Assembly: GCF_000753865.1 (NCBI RefSeq)
Contig: NZ_JQFW01000002.1
Location: 142,012-206,011, forward strand
DNA: 64,000 bases
Direction of reading: 5' to 3'
Source: Alteromonas sp. LOR
GTDB taxonomy: Bacteria; Pseudomonadota; Gammaproteobacteria; Enterobacterales; Alteromonadaceae
Both the position numbers and the translations under genes were made by a program. Under the pieces are notes generated by a model that was not told the origin of the DNA, did not search any database, and worked only from the letters and a program-made list of their open reading frames with translations. This document shows, piece by piece, positions 37,998 through 48,042 of this stretch (its first letter is position 1; every line of letters starts with the position of its first letter).

Positions 37998-38035
37998 TCA
38001 GAGAAATAATTAATCAGAACAGTAATGAGTAAAGC

Positions 38036-38860
38036 ATGTTTAGCCGAATAAAAGACGACATTCAAGGCGTATTTCATCGCGACCCGGCGGCGCGCAATAC
38101 CTTCGAAGTATTGACCAATTATCCTGGCCTGCATGCCGTGTGGTTGCACAGAATTAGTCACAAATTATGGAAAGCCGAGTGGAAATGGCTGGCTCGCACT
38201 TTGTCTACATTTAATCGATGGTTAACGGGTATTGAAATACATCCAGGTGCTACCTTAGGGCGACGAGTATTTATCGACCACGGTATGGGAGTGGTTATTG
38301 GTGAGACCGCTGAAATTGGTGACGACGTTACGCTTTACCATGGTGTGACGTTAGGCGGCACCAGTTGGAAAGCCGGAAAGCGTCACCCAACCCTTAAAAA
38401 CGGCGCAGTGGTAGGTGCTGGTGCAAAGGTACTTGGGCCCATTACCATTGGCGAAAATGGCAAAGTGGGCTCAAATTCTGTTGTCGTGAAAGATATCCCC
38501 GACGGCGCTACGGCAGTGGGTATTCCAGGTAGAATTATTGTTACCAAGCAAAAAGATGCCAGTGCTTCTTTAAACCCTCAGCGAGATAAAATTGCACAGA
38601 AATACGGCTTCGACGCCTATGCCGTAGCGCCAGATAACCCTGATCCCGTAGCCAATGCCATGGGCATTATGCTTGAGCATATGCATCAGATGGACACAAA
38701 AGTAGAAGAGATGTGTAAGGTTATTCAGTCTCTTGGAGGCGATGTGTGTACAGAAAACCTTCATAATATTAGCGCAGAAGATTTTGCTGATACTGGCTTT
38801 GAGTTAAATGAAGCTCAACAAGATAGCAGTACCCATAAGTCATTCGATCCAGCGATTTGA
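38036..38860 (+). CDS. cysE: serine O-acetyltransferase
   Basis: The protein has 274 residues. It makes O-acetylserine for cysteine synthesis. A left-handed beta-helix of hexapeptide repeats runs from [20 protein letters not shown] to [21 protein letters not shown]; the catalytic His in FIDHG and HGVTLGG are present. The C-terminal tail is longer than in the short plant/Bacillus types. It sits between trmJ and iscR, linking cysteine supply to the Fe-S assembly genes. Confidence 0.95.
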   Translation: MFSRIKDDIQGVFHRDPAARNTFEVLTNYPGLHAVWLHRISHKLWKAEWKWLARTLSTFNRWLTGIEIHPGATLGRRVFIDHGMGVVIGETAEIGDDVTLYHGVTLGGTSWKAGKRHPTLKNGAVVGAGAKVLGPITIGENGKVGSNSVVVKDIPDGATAVGIPGRIIVTKQKDASASLNPQRDKIAQKYGFDAYAVAPDNPDPVANAMGIMLEHMHQMDTKVEEMCKVIQSLGGDVCTENLHNISAEDFADTGFELNEAQQDSSTHKSFDPAI

Positions 38861-39000
38861 TGCGCCTTTCTATTTATGGAAAATGAAGTACTGCAGTACT
38901 CTCTCTTACATAAGCTTTATTACATTATCGCTCTCAAATTAAAAAGGGGCTGCAATCTTCGAATAGCGCGTTTATCAAACGGTTAAATAAAGCCGAAATA

Positions 39001-39050
39001 ATACCTGACTAAATTACTAGGTCTTATACTTGACCATTTTAGTCGGGTAT
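39001..39050 (+). promoter_or_regulatory. two adjacent IscR type-1 sites and iscR promoter
   Basis: The site at 39026-39050 (ATACTTGACC-ATTT-TAGTCGGGTAT) matches the E. coli type-1 IscR consensus at all but about one position. The block at 39001-39025 keeps the left half exactly (ATACCTGACT) and a partial right half, directly abutting. TTGACC (39030-39035) and GAAAAT (39053-39058), spaced 17 bp, form a likely promoter within the site. This predicts autorepression by [2Fe-2S]-IscR. Confidence 0.8.
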
Positions 39051-39089
39051 GTGAAAATTCCGCTATACATATAAAGGCGGGAGACAATA

Positions 39090-39575
39090 ATGAAACTTAC
39101 CTCTAAAGGTCGCTATGCGGTAACCGCAATGCTTGACGTTGCATTACATTCAAAGCGTGGCCCCGTTCCCCTTGCCGATATATCTGAAAGACAAGAAATA
39201 TCGCTATCTTACTTAGAGCAGCTATTCTCCCGATTGCGCAAAGAGCAGTTGGTAGATAGTGTGCGTGGTCCAGGCGGTGGTTATTTACTTGGCCGCAGCG
39301 CTAATGAGATTGCCATCGGCGAGGTGATATCAGCGGTTGATGAATCAATCGATGCCACACGTTGCCAAGGTCAGGCTGACTGTCAGGGCGGCGATCGCTG
39401 TCTAACGCATAGTTTATGGCAGGATTTAAGCGATCGTATCTCAAGCTTTTTACACTCTATTACTCTTGGCGAGTTAATGGAAAAGCATGATGTTCGCGAG
39501 GTGGCGGGGCGCCAAGACAACAATACTGCACTTCGCAATATAGCTAACGATATTGAAGTAAGCATTAGGCTTTAA
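39090..39575 (+). CDS. iscR: Fe-S cluster assembly regulator IscR
   Basis: This 161-residue Rrf2-family regulator has an N-terminal winged helix ([38 protein letters not shown]) and the cluster-binding cysteines in [16 protein letters not shown]. It binds [2Fe-2S] and represses the operon when cluster supply is sufficient. It is the first gene of the iscR-iscS-suf operon and lies just after two IscR-type sites. Confidence 0.97.
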   Translation: MKLTSKGRYAVTAMLDVALHSKRGPVPLADISERQEISLSYLEQLFSRLRKEQLVDSVRGPGGGYLLGRSANEIAIGEVISAVDESIDATRCQGQADCQGGDRCLTHSLWQDLSDRISSFLHSITLGELMEKHDVREVAGRQDNNTALRNIANDIEVSIRL

Positions 39576-39586
39576 AAAAGGCATTG

Positions 39587-40759
39587 ATGACTATGACGCT
39601 ATCTACTCCTATTTATTTAGATTACGCCGCCACAACTCCCGTAGACCCGCGAGTTGCCCAAGTTATGGCGAAATGCCTAACTCTTGACGGTAATTTTGGC
39701 AATCCTGCATCAAGAAGTTATCGCTTTGGTTGGATGGCAGAGGAAGCCGTTGATATCGCCCGTAATCAGGTTAGCGATGCGCTTAATTGTGACCCAAGGG
39801 AAATTGTATTTACCTCCGGTGCTACCGAGTCGAATAATTTAGCGATAAAAGGCGTCGCCGATGGGTATGCATCGAAAGGCAAGCACATCATTACCGTTAA
39901 TACTGAGCACAAAGCAGTGCTTGATACCTGTGAGTATTTGCAAGCACAGGGCGTTGACGTAACTTATCTGACGGTAGGCGCCGATGGCCTAGTTAACTTA
40001 TCGGAGCTAGAGGGCGCAATTAGAGACGACACTATTTTAGTCTCTGTAATGCATGTAAACAACGAACTAGGTGTAACCCAAGACATCGAATCTATTGGAA
40101 AGCTTTGCCGTCAACATAGTGTGTTATTTCATGTGGATGGAGCGCAAAGTGTGGGTAAGGTTGCCATAAACCTCAATGAGCTTCCGGTAGACCTGTTGTC
40201 GATGTCGGCACACAAGTTTTACGGGCCTAAGGGAATGGGAGCACTCTACGTTCGCCGCCGTCCTAAGATTAATCTAGAAGCTCAAATTCATGGCGGTGGT
40301 CATGAGCGCGGTATGCGTTCGGGCACGCTGGCGACGCACCAAATTGTGGGTATGGGCGAGGCACTCGAATTGGCGTGTCAAGACATGGATGCCGAGAACG
40401 AGCGTATTAAAGCGCTCCGTATCGCTTTATGGAATGGGCTAAGCAAAATTGAGGGCGTATACCTAAACGGCCATGAAGAAAAGCGCATTGCAGGTATTTT
40501 AAATGTCAGCTTTGCCAATGTTGATGGCGAAAGTTTGATGATGGGGCTGAATGATATTGCTGTGTCATCTGGCTCAGCATGCACATCGGCAAGTTTAGAG
40601 CCTTCGTATGTGCTTAAAGCATTGGGGCGAAGTGATGAACTGGCTCATGCAGGAATTCGATTTAGTGTGGGACGATTTACGACCCAAGACGACATCGATT
40701 ACGTAGTAAATAAAGTAACAGATGTAACAAACCGATTGCGGCAAGTGGCGTTAGCTTAA
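39587..40759 (+). CDS. iscS: cysteine desulfurase, IscS/NifS class
   Basis: The protein has about 390 residues. This PLP enzyme releases sulfur from cysteine. The Lys site [27 protein letters not shown] and the flexible catalytic loop [17 protein letters not shown] (class I) are intact. AAAAAAGG points to ATG 39587 or 39593; the TTG 39584 is an unlikely start. It follows iscR by 11 bp. A second desulfurase (sufS, class II) lies downstream, and iscU, hscBA and fdx are absent, so this IscS probably feeds SufBCD or tRNA thiolation. Confidence 0.95.
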   Translation: MTMTLSTPIYLDYAATTPVDPRVAQVMAKCLTLDGNFGNPASRSYRFGWMAEEAVDIARNQVSDALNCDPREIVFTSGATESNNLAIKGVADGYASKGKHIITVNTEHKAVLDTCEYLQAQGVDVTYLTVGADGLVNLSELEGAIRDDTILVSVMHVNNELGVTQDIESIGKLCRQHSVLFHVDGAQSVGKVAINLNELPVDLLSMSAHKFYGPKGMGALYVRRRPKINLEAQIHGGGHERGMRSGTLATHQIVGMGEALELACQDMDAENERIKALRIALWNGLSKIEGVYLNGHEEKRIAGILNVSFANVDGESLMMGLNDIAVSSGSACTSASLEPSYVLKALGRSDELAHAGIRFSVGRFTTQDDIDYVVNKVTDVTNRLRQVALA

Positions 40760-40800
40760 GATTTTTTAAAGCAAGTAGCGCAAAATACGTCGCTGAATAT

Positions 40801-40832
40801 TTGAGTGGATTACTCAGGTATTATATAATACC
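40801..40832 (+). promoter_or_regulatory. internal promoter and palindrome before sufB
   Basis: TTGAGT (40801-40806) and a consensus TATAAT (40824-40829) are exactly 17 bp apart. The -10 lies in a perfect 16-bp palindrome, GGTATTATATAATACC (40817-40832), a likely repressor or activator site. Confidence 0.65.
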
Positions 40833-40898
40833 GCACCAATTTTTAAGGCTGCCACCATTGTAAAATGCTTACTGCACGAGGTTTGTGCGGTGAATTAA

Positions 40899-40930
40899 GG
40901 GAAATTACCAAGACCGTGGGGTAATTTTCC
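40899..40930 (+). promoter_or_regulatory. leader hairpin before sufB
   Basis: GGAAATTACC and GGTAATTTTCC form a stem (one bulge) around a loop of about 10 nt. It sits 60-90 nt before sufB in the leader of the 40801 promoter; there is no T-run, so it is not an ordinary terminator. Confidence 0.5.
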
Positions 40931-40989
40931 AAGCCAAGGTGAATGGAAGGCTTAGGCAGCAAATGCAGGCAAACAAGCGAGACCCAAAC

Positions 40990-42426
40990 ATGAGTGAACA
41001 GATCGAACAGGCGTTAGAAAGAAAGTACGATGCTGGTTTTTATTCAGAGATCGAATCGGACACGTTTGAAAGCGGCCTAGATGAGTCGATTATTCGTCGC
41101 ATTTCCGCAATGAAAAACGAGCCTGAGTGGATGCTCGAATGGCGTCTAAAGGCTTATCATGCGTGGCTTGAAATGGAAGAGCCTGATTGGGCCCATGTGG
41201 AATACCCAAAAATTGATTTCCAGGCAATTTCGTATTACTCGGCACCAAAGAGTATGGAAGACAAGCCTCAGTCGTTAGATGAAGTAGACCCAGAGCTACT
41301 GCGTACTTACGAAAAGTTAGGTATTCCGCTGCACGAACAAGAAATGTTAGCAGGCGTTGCGGTAGATGCAGTATTTGACTCTGTATCAGTGGTCACAACG
41401 TTCCGCTCTAAGCTAGAAGAAGCTGGTGTTATTTTCTGCCCAATTTCTGAGGCGATTCAAAAGTATCCAGACCTTGTTAAAAAGTACATTGGGTCAGTAG
41501 TGCCGCGTACGGATAATTATTTTTCTGCGCTAAACTGCGCCGTGTTCACTGACGGTTCATTTGTTTACATTCCAAAAGGCACTCGTTGCCCAATGGAGCT
41601 TTCCACCTATTTCCGTATTAATGAAATGAACACCGGTCAGTTTGAGCGTACGCTAATCATTGCCGATGAAGGCAGCCATGTGAGTTATCTTGAAGGCTGT
41701 ACTGCGCCGCAGCGCGATGAGAATCAGCTGCATGCCGCGGTGGTCGAGCTAGTTGCAATGGACGACGCCACGATTAAATACTCCACTGTTCAAAACTGGT
41801 ATCCAGGTGATGAGAACGGTAAAGGTGGTATTTACAACTTTGTGACCAAGCGCGGTATTGCACACACCAACGCTAAAATATCATGGACTCAGGTTGAAAC
41901 TGGGTCAGCGGTAACGTGGAAGTATCCAAGCTGTATCCTTAAAGGCGACAACAGCGTAGGCGAATTCTACTCTGTAGCACTTACTCGTGGACGCCAGCAG
42001 GCCGACACAGGTACGAAGATGATTCATATGGGCAAAAATACGCGCTCAACCATCATCTCAAAAGGAATATCTGCAGGTAAAAGTAACAACGCTTATCGCG
42101 GTCTCGTGCAAATGGGACCTCGTGCAGACGGCGCGCGTAACTTTACCGAGTGTGACTCGCTGCTTATTGGCGATAAGTGTGGTGCACATACGTTCCCGTA
42201 TATCGAAAGTCGCAACCCATCGGCAATAGTTGAGCACGAAGCGACAACATCGAAGGTAAGCGACGAACAATTATTTTTGTGTCGCCAACGAGGTTTAGAC
42301 ACAGAGAAGGCCGTTTCTATGATTGTTAACGGTTTTTGTAAAGAAGTATTCAAAGAGCTGCCAATGGAATTTGCCGTAGAAGCCGGCAAGCTGCTCGAAA
42401 TTAGTCTTGAAGGTTCAGTGGGGTAA
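40990..42426 (+). CDS. sufB: Fe-S cluster scaffold SufB
   Basis: The protein has about 478 residues from ATG 40990 ([21 protein letters not shown]); the frame extends to GTG 40939, and ATG 40963 is a further possible start with AGG 9 nt upstream. Conserved SufB text includes [60 protein letters not shown] and the C-terminal [18 protein letters not shown]. SufB forms the SufBC2D scaffold that builds clusters with SufS-SufE sulfur. Confidence 0.96.
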   Translation: MSEQIEQALERKYDAGFYSEIESDTFESGLDESIIRRISAMKNEPEWMLEWRLKAYHAWLEMEEPDWAHVEYPKIDFQAISYYSAPKSMEDKPQSLDEVDPELLRTYEKLGIPLHEQEMLAGVAVDAVFDSVSVVTTFRSKLEEAGVIFCPISEAIQKYPDLVKKYIGSVVPRTDNYFSALNCAVFTDGSFVYIPKGTRCPMELSTYFRINEMNTGQFERTLIIADEGSHVSYLEGCTAPQRDENQLHAAVVELVAMDDATIKYSTVQNWYPGDENGKGGIYNFVTKRGIAHTNAKISWTQVETGSAVTWKYPSCILKGDNSVGEFYSVALTRGRQQADTGTKMIHMGKNTRSTIISKGISAGKSNNAYRGLVQMGPRADGARNFTECDSLLIGDKCGAHTFPYIESRNPSAIVEHEATTSKVSDEQLFLCRQRGLDTEKAVSMIVNGFCKEVFKELPMEFAVEAGKLLEISLEGSVG

Positions 42427-42429
42427 TCA

Positions 42430-43191
42430 ATGCTTAGTATAAAGAATTTACATGCCAGCGTAGAAGAGAAAAACATCATTAAAGGCCTTAACCTAGAAGT
42501 TAAGCCGGGTGAAGTACACGCTATCATGGGCCCCAATGGTGCCGGTAAAAGTACGTTAGGTTATGTCTTGTCAGGTCGTGATGGCTATGAAGTGAGCGAA
42601 GGCGACGTAACGCTTAATGGAAAAGATTTGCTAGACCTTGAAGTTGAAGAGCGTGCCCGTGAAGGCTTGTTCTTAGCGTTTCAATACCCAGTAGAAATTC
42701 CTGGTGTTAGCAACATGGAATTTATGAAAGAGTCTGTAAATGCCATGCGTGAAGAACGTGGTGAAGAAGCTCTGACAGCTGCTGAGTTTTTGAAAAAGGC
42801 TAAAGAAGCCTGCAAACAAGTGCAGCTGCCATTAGATTTTCTTAAGCGTGGTGTTAACGAAGGCTTCTCAGGTGGTGAGAAAAAGCGTAACGAAATTATG
42901 CAAATGATTTTGTTAGAGCCGTCACTGTGCATTCTTGATGAATCAGATTCAGGCCTTGACGTTGATGCTCTTCAAGTCGTTGCCAACGGCGTAAACAGTC
43001 AGCGCGACGGTAAGCGTAGCTTCATCGTAGTAACGCACTATCAGCGCTTACTTGATTACATCAAGCCAGATTTTGTGCACATTCTTGCCGACGGCAAAAT
43101 TGTGAAAAGCGGTGATGCATCACTTGCTCACGAGGTAGAAAAAGAAGGTTACGCATTCCTAGGGAAAGCGTACGAGGAGGCAGAGGCATGA
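42430..43191 (+). CDS. sufC: Fe-S assembly ATPase SufC
   Basis: This 253-residue ABC-type ATPase has Walker A GPNGAGKST, signature FSGGEKKRNEIMQ, Walker B CILDESDSGLD and H-loop VVTHYQR. The Ser-Asp in DESDSGLD is a SufC hallmark. It starts 3 bp after sufB and overlaps sufD by 4 bp, indicating tight co-translation in the SufBCD complex. Confidence 0.98.
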   Translation: MLSIKNLHASVEEKNIIKGLNLEVKPGEVHAIMGPNGAGKSTLGYVLSGRDGYEVSEGDVTLNGKDLLDLEVEERAREGLFLAFQYPVEIPGVSNMEFMKESVNAMREERGEEALTAAEFLKKAKEACKQVQLPLDFLKRGVNEGFSGGEKKRNEIMQMILLEPSLCILDESDSGLDVDALQVVANGVNSQRDGKRSFIVVTHYQRLLDYIKPDFVHILADGKIVKSGDASLAHEVEKEGYAFLGKAYEEAEA

Positions 43192-44444
43192 GTCAATGGC
43201 TACAACAGGTCATTGATGGGGCGCAATTCGACGATTATTTAGCGCCCGTGCGTCAGCAGGCCTTAACTCAATTAAAAGCCGATGGTTGGCCAGCTCGTAG
43301 AAACGAGAGCTGGCGTTTTACGCCGCTTACTTCTGTAGAAAAGCGCGAAGCGAAAACGACAACACAGGCCGACGTTCTGCCGGTACCCGCGATCGATAAC
43401 CTAAATGCTATCGACTTGGTGTTTGTTGACGGCGTATTGATCACGCAAGTGAATACGCTAGATGTACCAAAAGGCATGAGAATCACGTCGCTTAAGCACG
43501 ACGATAAGGCAACTCAGCAAGCAATATCGAGTATTTACGGGCAAATTAAGCCTACTCGACACATGTTTGGTTTAGTCAATGATGCATTGTGTGAACACGG
43601 TATTTTTATCAGCGTTGAAGAAAATGCCAAAATTGATACACCAGTGCGTATTGTTAACATGGCTACGCAAAACGTCGATGCACATACCCGTGTTGTTGTA
43701 AAAGTAGCAAAGGGTGCCAGCGCCACTGTGATTGAGCAAGGCGTGGGTGACACCGATAGTTTAACCACTGCTTTTGCTGAATACGACATTGCCGATGATG
43801 CCCATCTAGAGCACTACCGCTTTGCCATGTTTACGGCAGCGGCCAAGCAGCTTGGTGGAAGTCACTTCAAATTACACAATCGCTCTACTTTAAATTCTAC
43901 TATGGTAGGTTATGGAAGTGATTTATCTCGCCTCGATGTGGATATTCATCATGCTGGTGAGTTTGCCGATGCCAAAATGAATGCCATTTATTTGTTGGCG
44001 GAAGGTGAGTTGTTCGACCTTCACTCAACCATTGAGCATGCAATGCCAAACGGTACCACGGAAGAAAATGCACGGGGTATTGTGGGTGATAAGGCTCGCG
44101 CTGTATTTAATGGCCGAATTCATATCCACCGCGATGCTCAAAAAACCTTGGCAGAGCTAAACAACCGCAATCTTTTGCTTTCTCGCCGCGGTGTGATTAA
44201 TACCAAGCCTGAACTAGAGATTTATGCTGATGACGTTAAGTGTGCTCACGGTGCAACCGTAGCTGAAATTGACGAAGAAGCACTTTATTACCTGCTTACT
44301 CGCGGTGTACCGCGCAGCAAAGCATTGGTTATGCTTAATTTTGGGTTTATTCAGGAGTTGGTTAACGATGTGCCAAATAGCGCAATCCGCGAATGGTTAC
44401 AGCCGTTACTCAGTGAACGTTTTTCCCAGATGGAGGTGAAATGA
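43188..44444 (+). CDS. sufD: Fe-S assembly protein SufD
   Basis: The protein has 418 residues. The beta-helix core includes YLLAEGELFDLHSTIEHAMP, AVFNGRIHIHRDAQKTLAEL and KCAHGATVAEIDEEALYYL with the conserved His of the SufB-SufD cluster site. It overlaps sufC by 4 bp and sufS by 4 bp. It pairs with SufB in the scaffold and assists iron entry. Confidence 0.96.
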   Translation: MSQWLQQVIDGAQFDDYLAPVRQQALTQLKADGWPARRNESWRFTPLTSVEKREAKTTTQADVLPVPAIDNLNAIDLVFVDGVLITQVNTLDVPKGMRITSLKHDDKATQQAISSIYGQIKPTRHMFGLVNDALCEHGIFISVEENAKIDTPVRIVNMATQNVDAHTRVVVKVAKGASATVIEQGVGDTDSLTTAFAEYDIADDAHLEHYRFAMFTAAAKQLGGSHFKLHNRSTLNSTMVGYGSDLSRLDVDIHHAGEFADAKMNAIYLLAEGELFDLHSTIEHAMPNGTTEENARGIVGDKARAVFNGRIHIHRDAQKTLAELNNRNLLLSRRGVINTKPELEIYADDVKCAHGATVAEIDEEALYYLLTRGVPRSKALVMLNFGFIQELVNDVPNSAIREWLQPLLSERFSQMEVK

Positions 44445-45658
44445 GCTTAGATGTTGCTGCACTTCGTGCCCAGTTTCCTATTCTTTCTAAAACGGTAGAT
44501 GGGAAGCCGCTGGTATATTTAGATAACGCTGCGACAACGCAAAAGCCGCAGGCGGTGATTGACGCCATTGTCGATTTTTATACTGGCACAAATGCTAATG
44601 TCCATCGCGGTGCGCATCATTTGTCAGATGAGGCCACTCGTCGCTACGAAAACGCGAGAGCAAGTGTAGCAAGCTTTATCAATGCAAATGCCCGTGAAGA
44701 GGTTATCTGGACCGCAGGAACAACCGAAGCTATCAACATAGTGGCAAACGGTCTTGCTCAGCTTTTAGCTGAGGGTGACGAAGTCATGGTGACAGAGCTT
44801 GAGCATCACGCGAATTTAGTTACCTGGCAGCAAGCCTGTCGAAAAGCGGGTGCTACGCTCAATATTGTGCCCATATTCGAAAGTGGTGAACTTGACGTTG
44901 ATGCGTTTGAAAAGCTGCTTTCAAGCAAAACTAAGCTAGTGGCATTTCCTCACGTATCAAATGCGTTAGGCACAGTGAACCCGATTAAAACGCTGACAGA
45001 AAAAGCGAAGCAGGTAGGCGCTTGGGTGCTTGTTGATGGCGCTCAGGGAATTGCTCATGGTGGTGTTGACGTTCAAGACATCGGCTGTGATTTTTATGTT
45101 TTTTCTGGTCACAAACTTTTCGGTCCTACAGGTATCGGTTGTTTGTGGGGTAAAAAAGAAATTTTAGAGTCTTGGCCAGTGTGGCAAGTAGGCGGTGAGA
45201 TGATTAAAGACGTCACTTACCACGAGGCTACTTGGGGAGCACTGCCCAATAGACTTGAAGCAGGTACGCCAAATATTGCCGGTGCCATCGGAATGGGCGC
45301 TGCGGTTGAGTGGTTTAAGCAACTCGATATAGTCGCGTTACATGAACACGAGCATGCTCTTTTATCTTATGCGACAGAGCAAGCAGAAGCCCTCGACGGT
45401 ATGAAAATAGTCGGCACCGCGCCGAATAAAATTGGCGTGTTAAGCTTTTTACTCGACGGTGCACACCCTGCAGATATTGGCTTTATTCTCGATAGGCAAG
45501 GTGTTGCAATTCGCACTGGCGACAATTGTGCGCAACCATTAATGAAGCGTTTTGGTATTCCTGGAACTGCCCGCGCCTCATTTTCAATTTATAACACGCT
45601 TGAAGAAGTGGACAGCCTTTTTGCTGCACTTAAAAAAGCTAAAATGATGTTGGCCTAA
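44441..45658 (+). CDS. sufS: cysteine desulfurase SufS
   Basis: The protein has 405 residues. This class II desulfurase has LDNAATTQKPQAVIDAI, the PLP lysine in FSGHKLFGPTGIG and the catalytic cysteine in RTGDNCAQPLM. Sulfur is passed to SufE (46659-47069). It overlaps sufD by 4 bp. The presence of both iscS and sufS in one operon is notable. Confidence 0.97.
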   Translation: MSLDVAALRAQFPILSKTVDGKPLVYLDNAATTQKPQAVIDAIVDFYTGTNANVHRGAHHLSDEATRRYENARASVASFINANAREEVIWTAGTTEAINIVANGLAQLLAEGDEVMVTELEHHANLVTWQQACRKAGATLNIVPIFESGELDVDAFEKLLSSKTKLVAFPHVSNALGTVNPIKTLTEKAKQVGAWVLVDGAQGIAHGGVDVQDIGCDFYVFSGHKLFGPTGIGCLWGKKEILESWPVWQVGGEMIKDVTYHEATWGALPNRLEAGTPNIAGAIGMGAAVEWFKQLDIVALHEHEHALLSYATEQAEALDGMKIVGTAPNKIGVLSFLLDGAHPADIGFILDRQGVAIRTGDNCAQPLMKRFGIPGTARASFSIYNTLEEVDSLFAALKKAKMMLA

Positions 45659-45667
45659 GGGGGCATT

Positions 45668-46024
45668 ATGAGTGTTGAAACGTTTGTACCGAGTACACAA
45701 CTCATCTCGCTAACAGACAGTGCCGTTAAGCATTTCGAAAGTAAGCTTAAAGAAAAGCCTGGTCAGTTAATTCGTCTATCAACACGAGTGAGCGGTTGTA
45801 CTGGATATGCCTATGTGCTGGATTTTGCAGATAGCGCAAAAGACGATGATGAAATTATTGAGATCTCACCTATGCTAAACGTGGCTATTGCTGCTGATGC
45901 AACGGGACTGCTAAAAAACACTGAAATTGATTACGTGCAAGAAGGTGTTAACGGGGTGATTAAATACAATAACCCAAATGTAGTTGATGAGTGTGGTTGT
46001 GGCGAGAGCTTTAACGTAGGTTAA
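45668..46024 (+). CDS. sufA: A-type Fe-S carrier SufA/IscA-like
   Basis: The protein has 118 residues. The conserved cysteines are in RVSGCTGYAYVLDF and the C-terminal DECGCGESFNV, which bind the cluster handed to client apoproteins. It follows sufS by 9 bp. The first 15 residues (VETFVPSTQLISL) precede the HesB fold. It is followed by a 16-nt repeat array before sufT. Confidence 0.94.
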   Translation: MSVETFVPSTQLISLTDSAVKHFESKLKEKPGQLIRLSTRVSGCTGYAYVLDFADSAKDDDEIIEISPMLNVAIAADATGLLKNTEIDYVQEGVNGVIKYNNPNVVDECGCGESFNVG

Positions 46025-46088
46025 TCTCCCAAGCACATATTCTCACAAGTACACAGTCTCACAAGAATACGATCTCACGTAAATACAA
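46025..46088 (+). repeat. four 16-nt tandem repeats, sufA-sufT gap
   Basis: Four units resemble TCTCACAAGTACACAG. They occupy nearly the whole 81-bp spacer in the middle of the operon. Confidence 0.85.
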
Positions 46089-46105
46089 TAGAGCACTAGC
46101 AGTTT

Positions 46106-46639
46106 ATGAAGCAAAAAATGGTGGTAACTGAGCGAGAATGTAAAGCGCGTTTGGTACCGGCGGGGAATCCTGTTGTTATCCCCGAAGGCGAATTCGTCAG
46201 CATTACCCAAGAGTTAGGTGGCAATTATACCATTACTTGGAAAGGCAATATGTACCGTATCGACGGTACCGATGCTGGGGCCATTGGCCGTAAAGAAATG
46301 GTGCTTAGTTTTGACAAGCCTAGCGATGGAAACATAAGCAAACAGCAAGTGTGGGACGCGCTAGAAACCATTTTTGACCCAGAAATTCCTATTAATCTTG
46401 TTTCTCTCGGGCTTATTTACACCGTAAATATTCAACAAGAGAGTGGGGTTGTGGATATTGATATGACATTAACCGCACCTGGATGTGGCATGGGTCCGGT
46501 ATTGGTTGGCGACGTAGAGTATCGCGTTGCTATGGTTCCTCATGTCAATGAAGTGAATGTTGAACTCGTATTCGATCCACCTTGGTCTCGTGAAATGATG
46601 AGTGAAGAAGCGCAGCTAGAAGCTGGCCTTTTCTTTTAA
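46106..46639 (+). CDS. sufT: putative Fe-S assembly protein SufT
   Basis: The protein has 177 residues. An N-terminal SufT-specific part (ITWKGNMYRIDGTDAGAIG) is joined to a DUF59/MIP18-like domain with VWDALETIFDPEIPINLVSLGLIY and TLTAPGCGMGPVL. SufT helps deliver clusters to certain enzymes. The C-terminus DPPWSREMMSEEAQLE is typical. It lies between sufA and sufE. Confidence 0.94.
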   Translation: MKQKMVVTERECKARLVPAGNPVVIPEGEFVSITQELGGNYTITWKGNMYRIDGTDAGAIGRKEMVLSFDKPSDGNISKQQVWDALETIFDPEIPINLVSLGLIYTVNIQQESGVVDIDMTLTAPGCGMGPVLVGDVEYRVAMVPHVNEVNVELVFDPPWSREMMSEEAQLEAGLFF

Positions 46640-46658
46640 ATTAAAAACAGGACAAACG

Positions 46659-47069
46659 ATGAAGTTGCCTAGCAGTGAAGAAATTATTGATGACTTAGCG
46701 TTTTTCGATGATTGGGAACAGCGCTATCAATATATTATCGACTTAGGTAAGTCCATTCCTGGCTTACCAGAAAGTGAGAAGACACCAGAGCATTTGGTAA
46801 AAGGTTGCCAGAGTAGTGTGTGGTTGGTCGAATCTTTCGACAACGGGAAAATTACGTTCGATGTAGACAGCGACGCGGTCATTGTTCAAGGCCTTCTGGC
46901 GCTAGTGCTTGCTGCCTATAACAATAAATCGCCGAAAGACATCACACAGTTTGATGTGGACGGATACTTTGAAGCTTTAGATTTAGAGCGTCATATTACC
47001 CCCACCCGTGGTAACGGACTTCGAGCCATCGTAGGCAAAATACAAGATTTGGCTCGCGCGAACGTGTAG
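46659..47069 (+). CDS. sufE: sulfur acceptor SufE
   Basis: The protein has 136 residues. The active-site cysteine is in LVKGCQSSVWL, with WEQRYQYIIDLGKSIPGLPE before it and RGNGLRAIVGKI at the end. It takes persulfide from SufS and passes it to SufB. It is the last gene of the Fe-S operon. Confidence 0.96.
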   Translation: MKLPSSEEIIDDLAFFDDWEQRYQYIIDLGKSIPGLPESEKTPEHLVKGCQSSVWLVESFDNGKITFDVDSDAVIVQGLLALVLAAYNNKSPKDITQFDVDGYFEALDLERHITPTRGNGLRAIVGKIQDLARANV

Positions 47070-47248
47070 GCGGGCTTTTTTTAAAGACGAAATTAACCTT
47101 TTAGTATTTTGCTTATATGAATCTCGTTCTTGCAATTTATACTTTAAGTACAATGGTTTGGTAGCAAATTAGCAATGCGTTAATGTGCTCATGAGACATT
47201 GCAAAACGTTAAAGCTCAAGGTGACTGAGTCGCTTTACAAATAGTCAC

Positions 47249-47277
47249 TAGTCATTGCGGTCATTATTGCCTATAAT
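47249..47277 (+). promoter_or_regulatory. ndk promoter
   Basis: TAGTCA (47249-47254) and consensus TATAAT (47272-47277) are spaced 17 bp, with the start site expected near 47284 and ndk at 47323. Confidence 0.6.
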
Positions 47278-47322
47278 TCGCCGCCAAAATTGAAAACACA
47301 CTTATTTGTTTGGAGAAAAAAC

Positions 47323-47754
47323 ATGGCTCTTGAGCGCACTTTTTCGATTATCAAGCCTGATGCGGTAGCAAAAAACGTAGTCGGCGCAATTTACAACCGT
47401 TTTGAATCTGCTGGTCTTCGCATCGTTGCTTCTAAAATGCTACACATGAGCAAAGAGCAAGCGGAAGGTTTCTACGCAGAACACAAAGAACGTCCTTTCT
47501 TTGGTGCTTTGGTAGATTTCATGACATCTGGTCCAGTTATGGTTCAGGTTCTTGAAGGCGAAAACGCTGTTCTAGCTAACCGTGAAATCATGGGTGCAAC
47601 TAACCCAGCTGATGCTGCTGCTGGAACACTTCGTTCTGACTACGCTGCATCAATCGACGAAAATGCGGTTCACGGTTCTGATGCACCTGAATCTGCTGCT
47701 CGTGAAATTGCATACTTCTTTTCAGAAGAAGAAATTTGCCCACGTACTCGCTAA
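47323..47754 (+). CDS. ndk: nucleoside diphosphate kinase
   Basis: The protein has 143 residues from ATG 47323, with TGGAGA upstream; the longer frame to 47290 lacks support. [18 protein letters not shown] and the catalytic histidine in [17 protein letters not shown] are conserved. It balances NTP pools by phosphate transfer. It is followed by a strong terminator. Confidence 0.98.
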   Translation: MALERTFSIIKPDAVAKNVVGAIYNRFESAGLRIVASKMLHMSKEQAEGFYAEHKERPFFGALVDFMTSGPVMVQVLEGENAVLANREIMGATNPADAAAGTLRSDYAASIDENAVHGSDAPESAAREIAYFFSEEEICPRTR

Positions 47755-47792
47755 GTACGTAGTCAAATCGAAGTAGAGTTTTTCAAACTCTG

Positions 47793-47818
47793 AAACGAGG
47801 CTCCGGCCTCGTTTTTTT
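47793..47818 (+). terminator. ndk terminator
   Basis: The stem AAACGAGGC / GCCTCGTTT with a TCCG loop is followed by more T, about 40 nt after the ndk stop. Confidence 0.92.
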
Positions 47819-48042
47819 ATATCTGAAGTGAGTGAAGGTAATGCGGACTGGTATTACTTTTTATGCGAAGGCATACATGGTAGAATTTGCACAAATTTTA
47901 AGCGCAAATGTTTAATGTAAACCCTTACTACAAAGGTTAGGTGAAGGTTTAGCAAAACGTGTACAAGCGGCTTAACCGCAACCTAGCGAAAGTTAGGAAG
48001 TAATACAGTAAAAAGCGTAAGCATCTATGTTTTATGTGCAGC

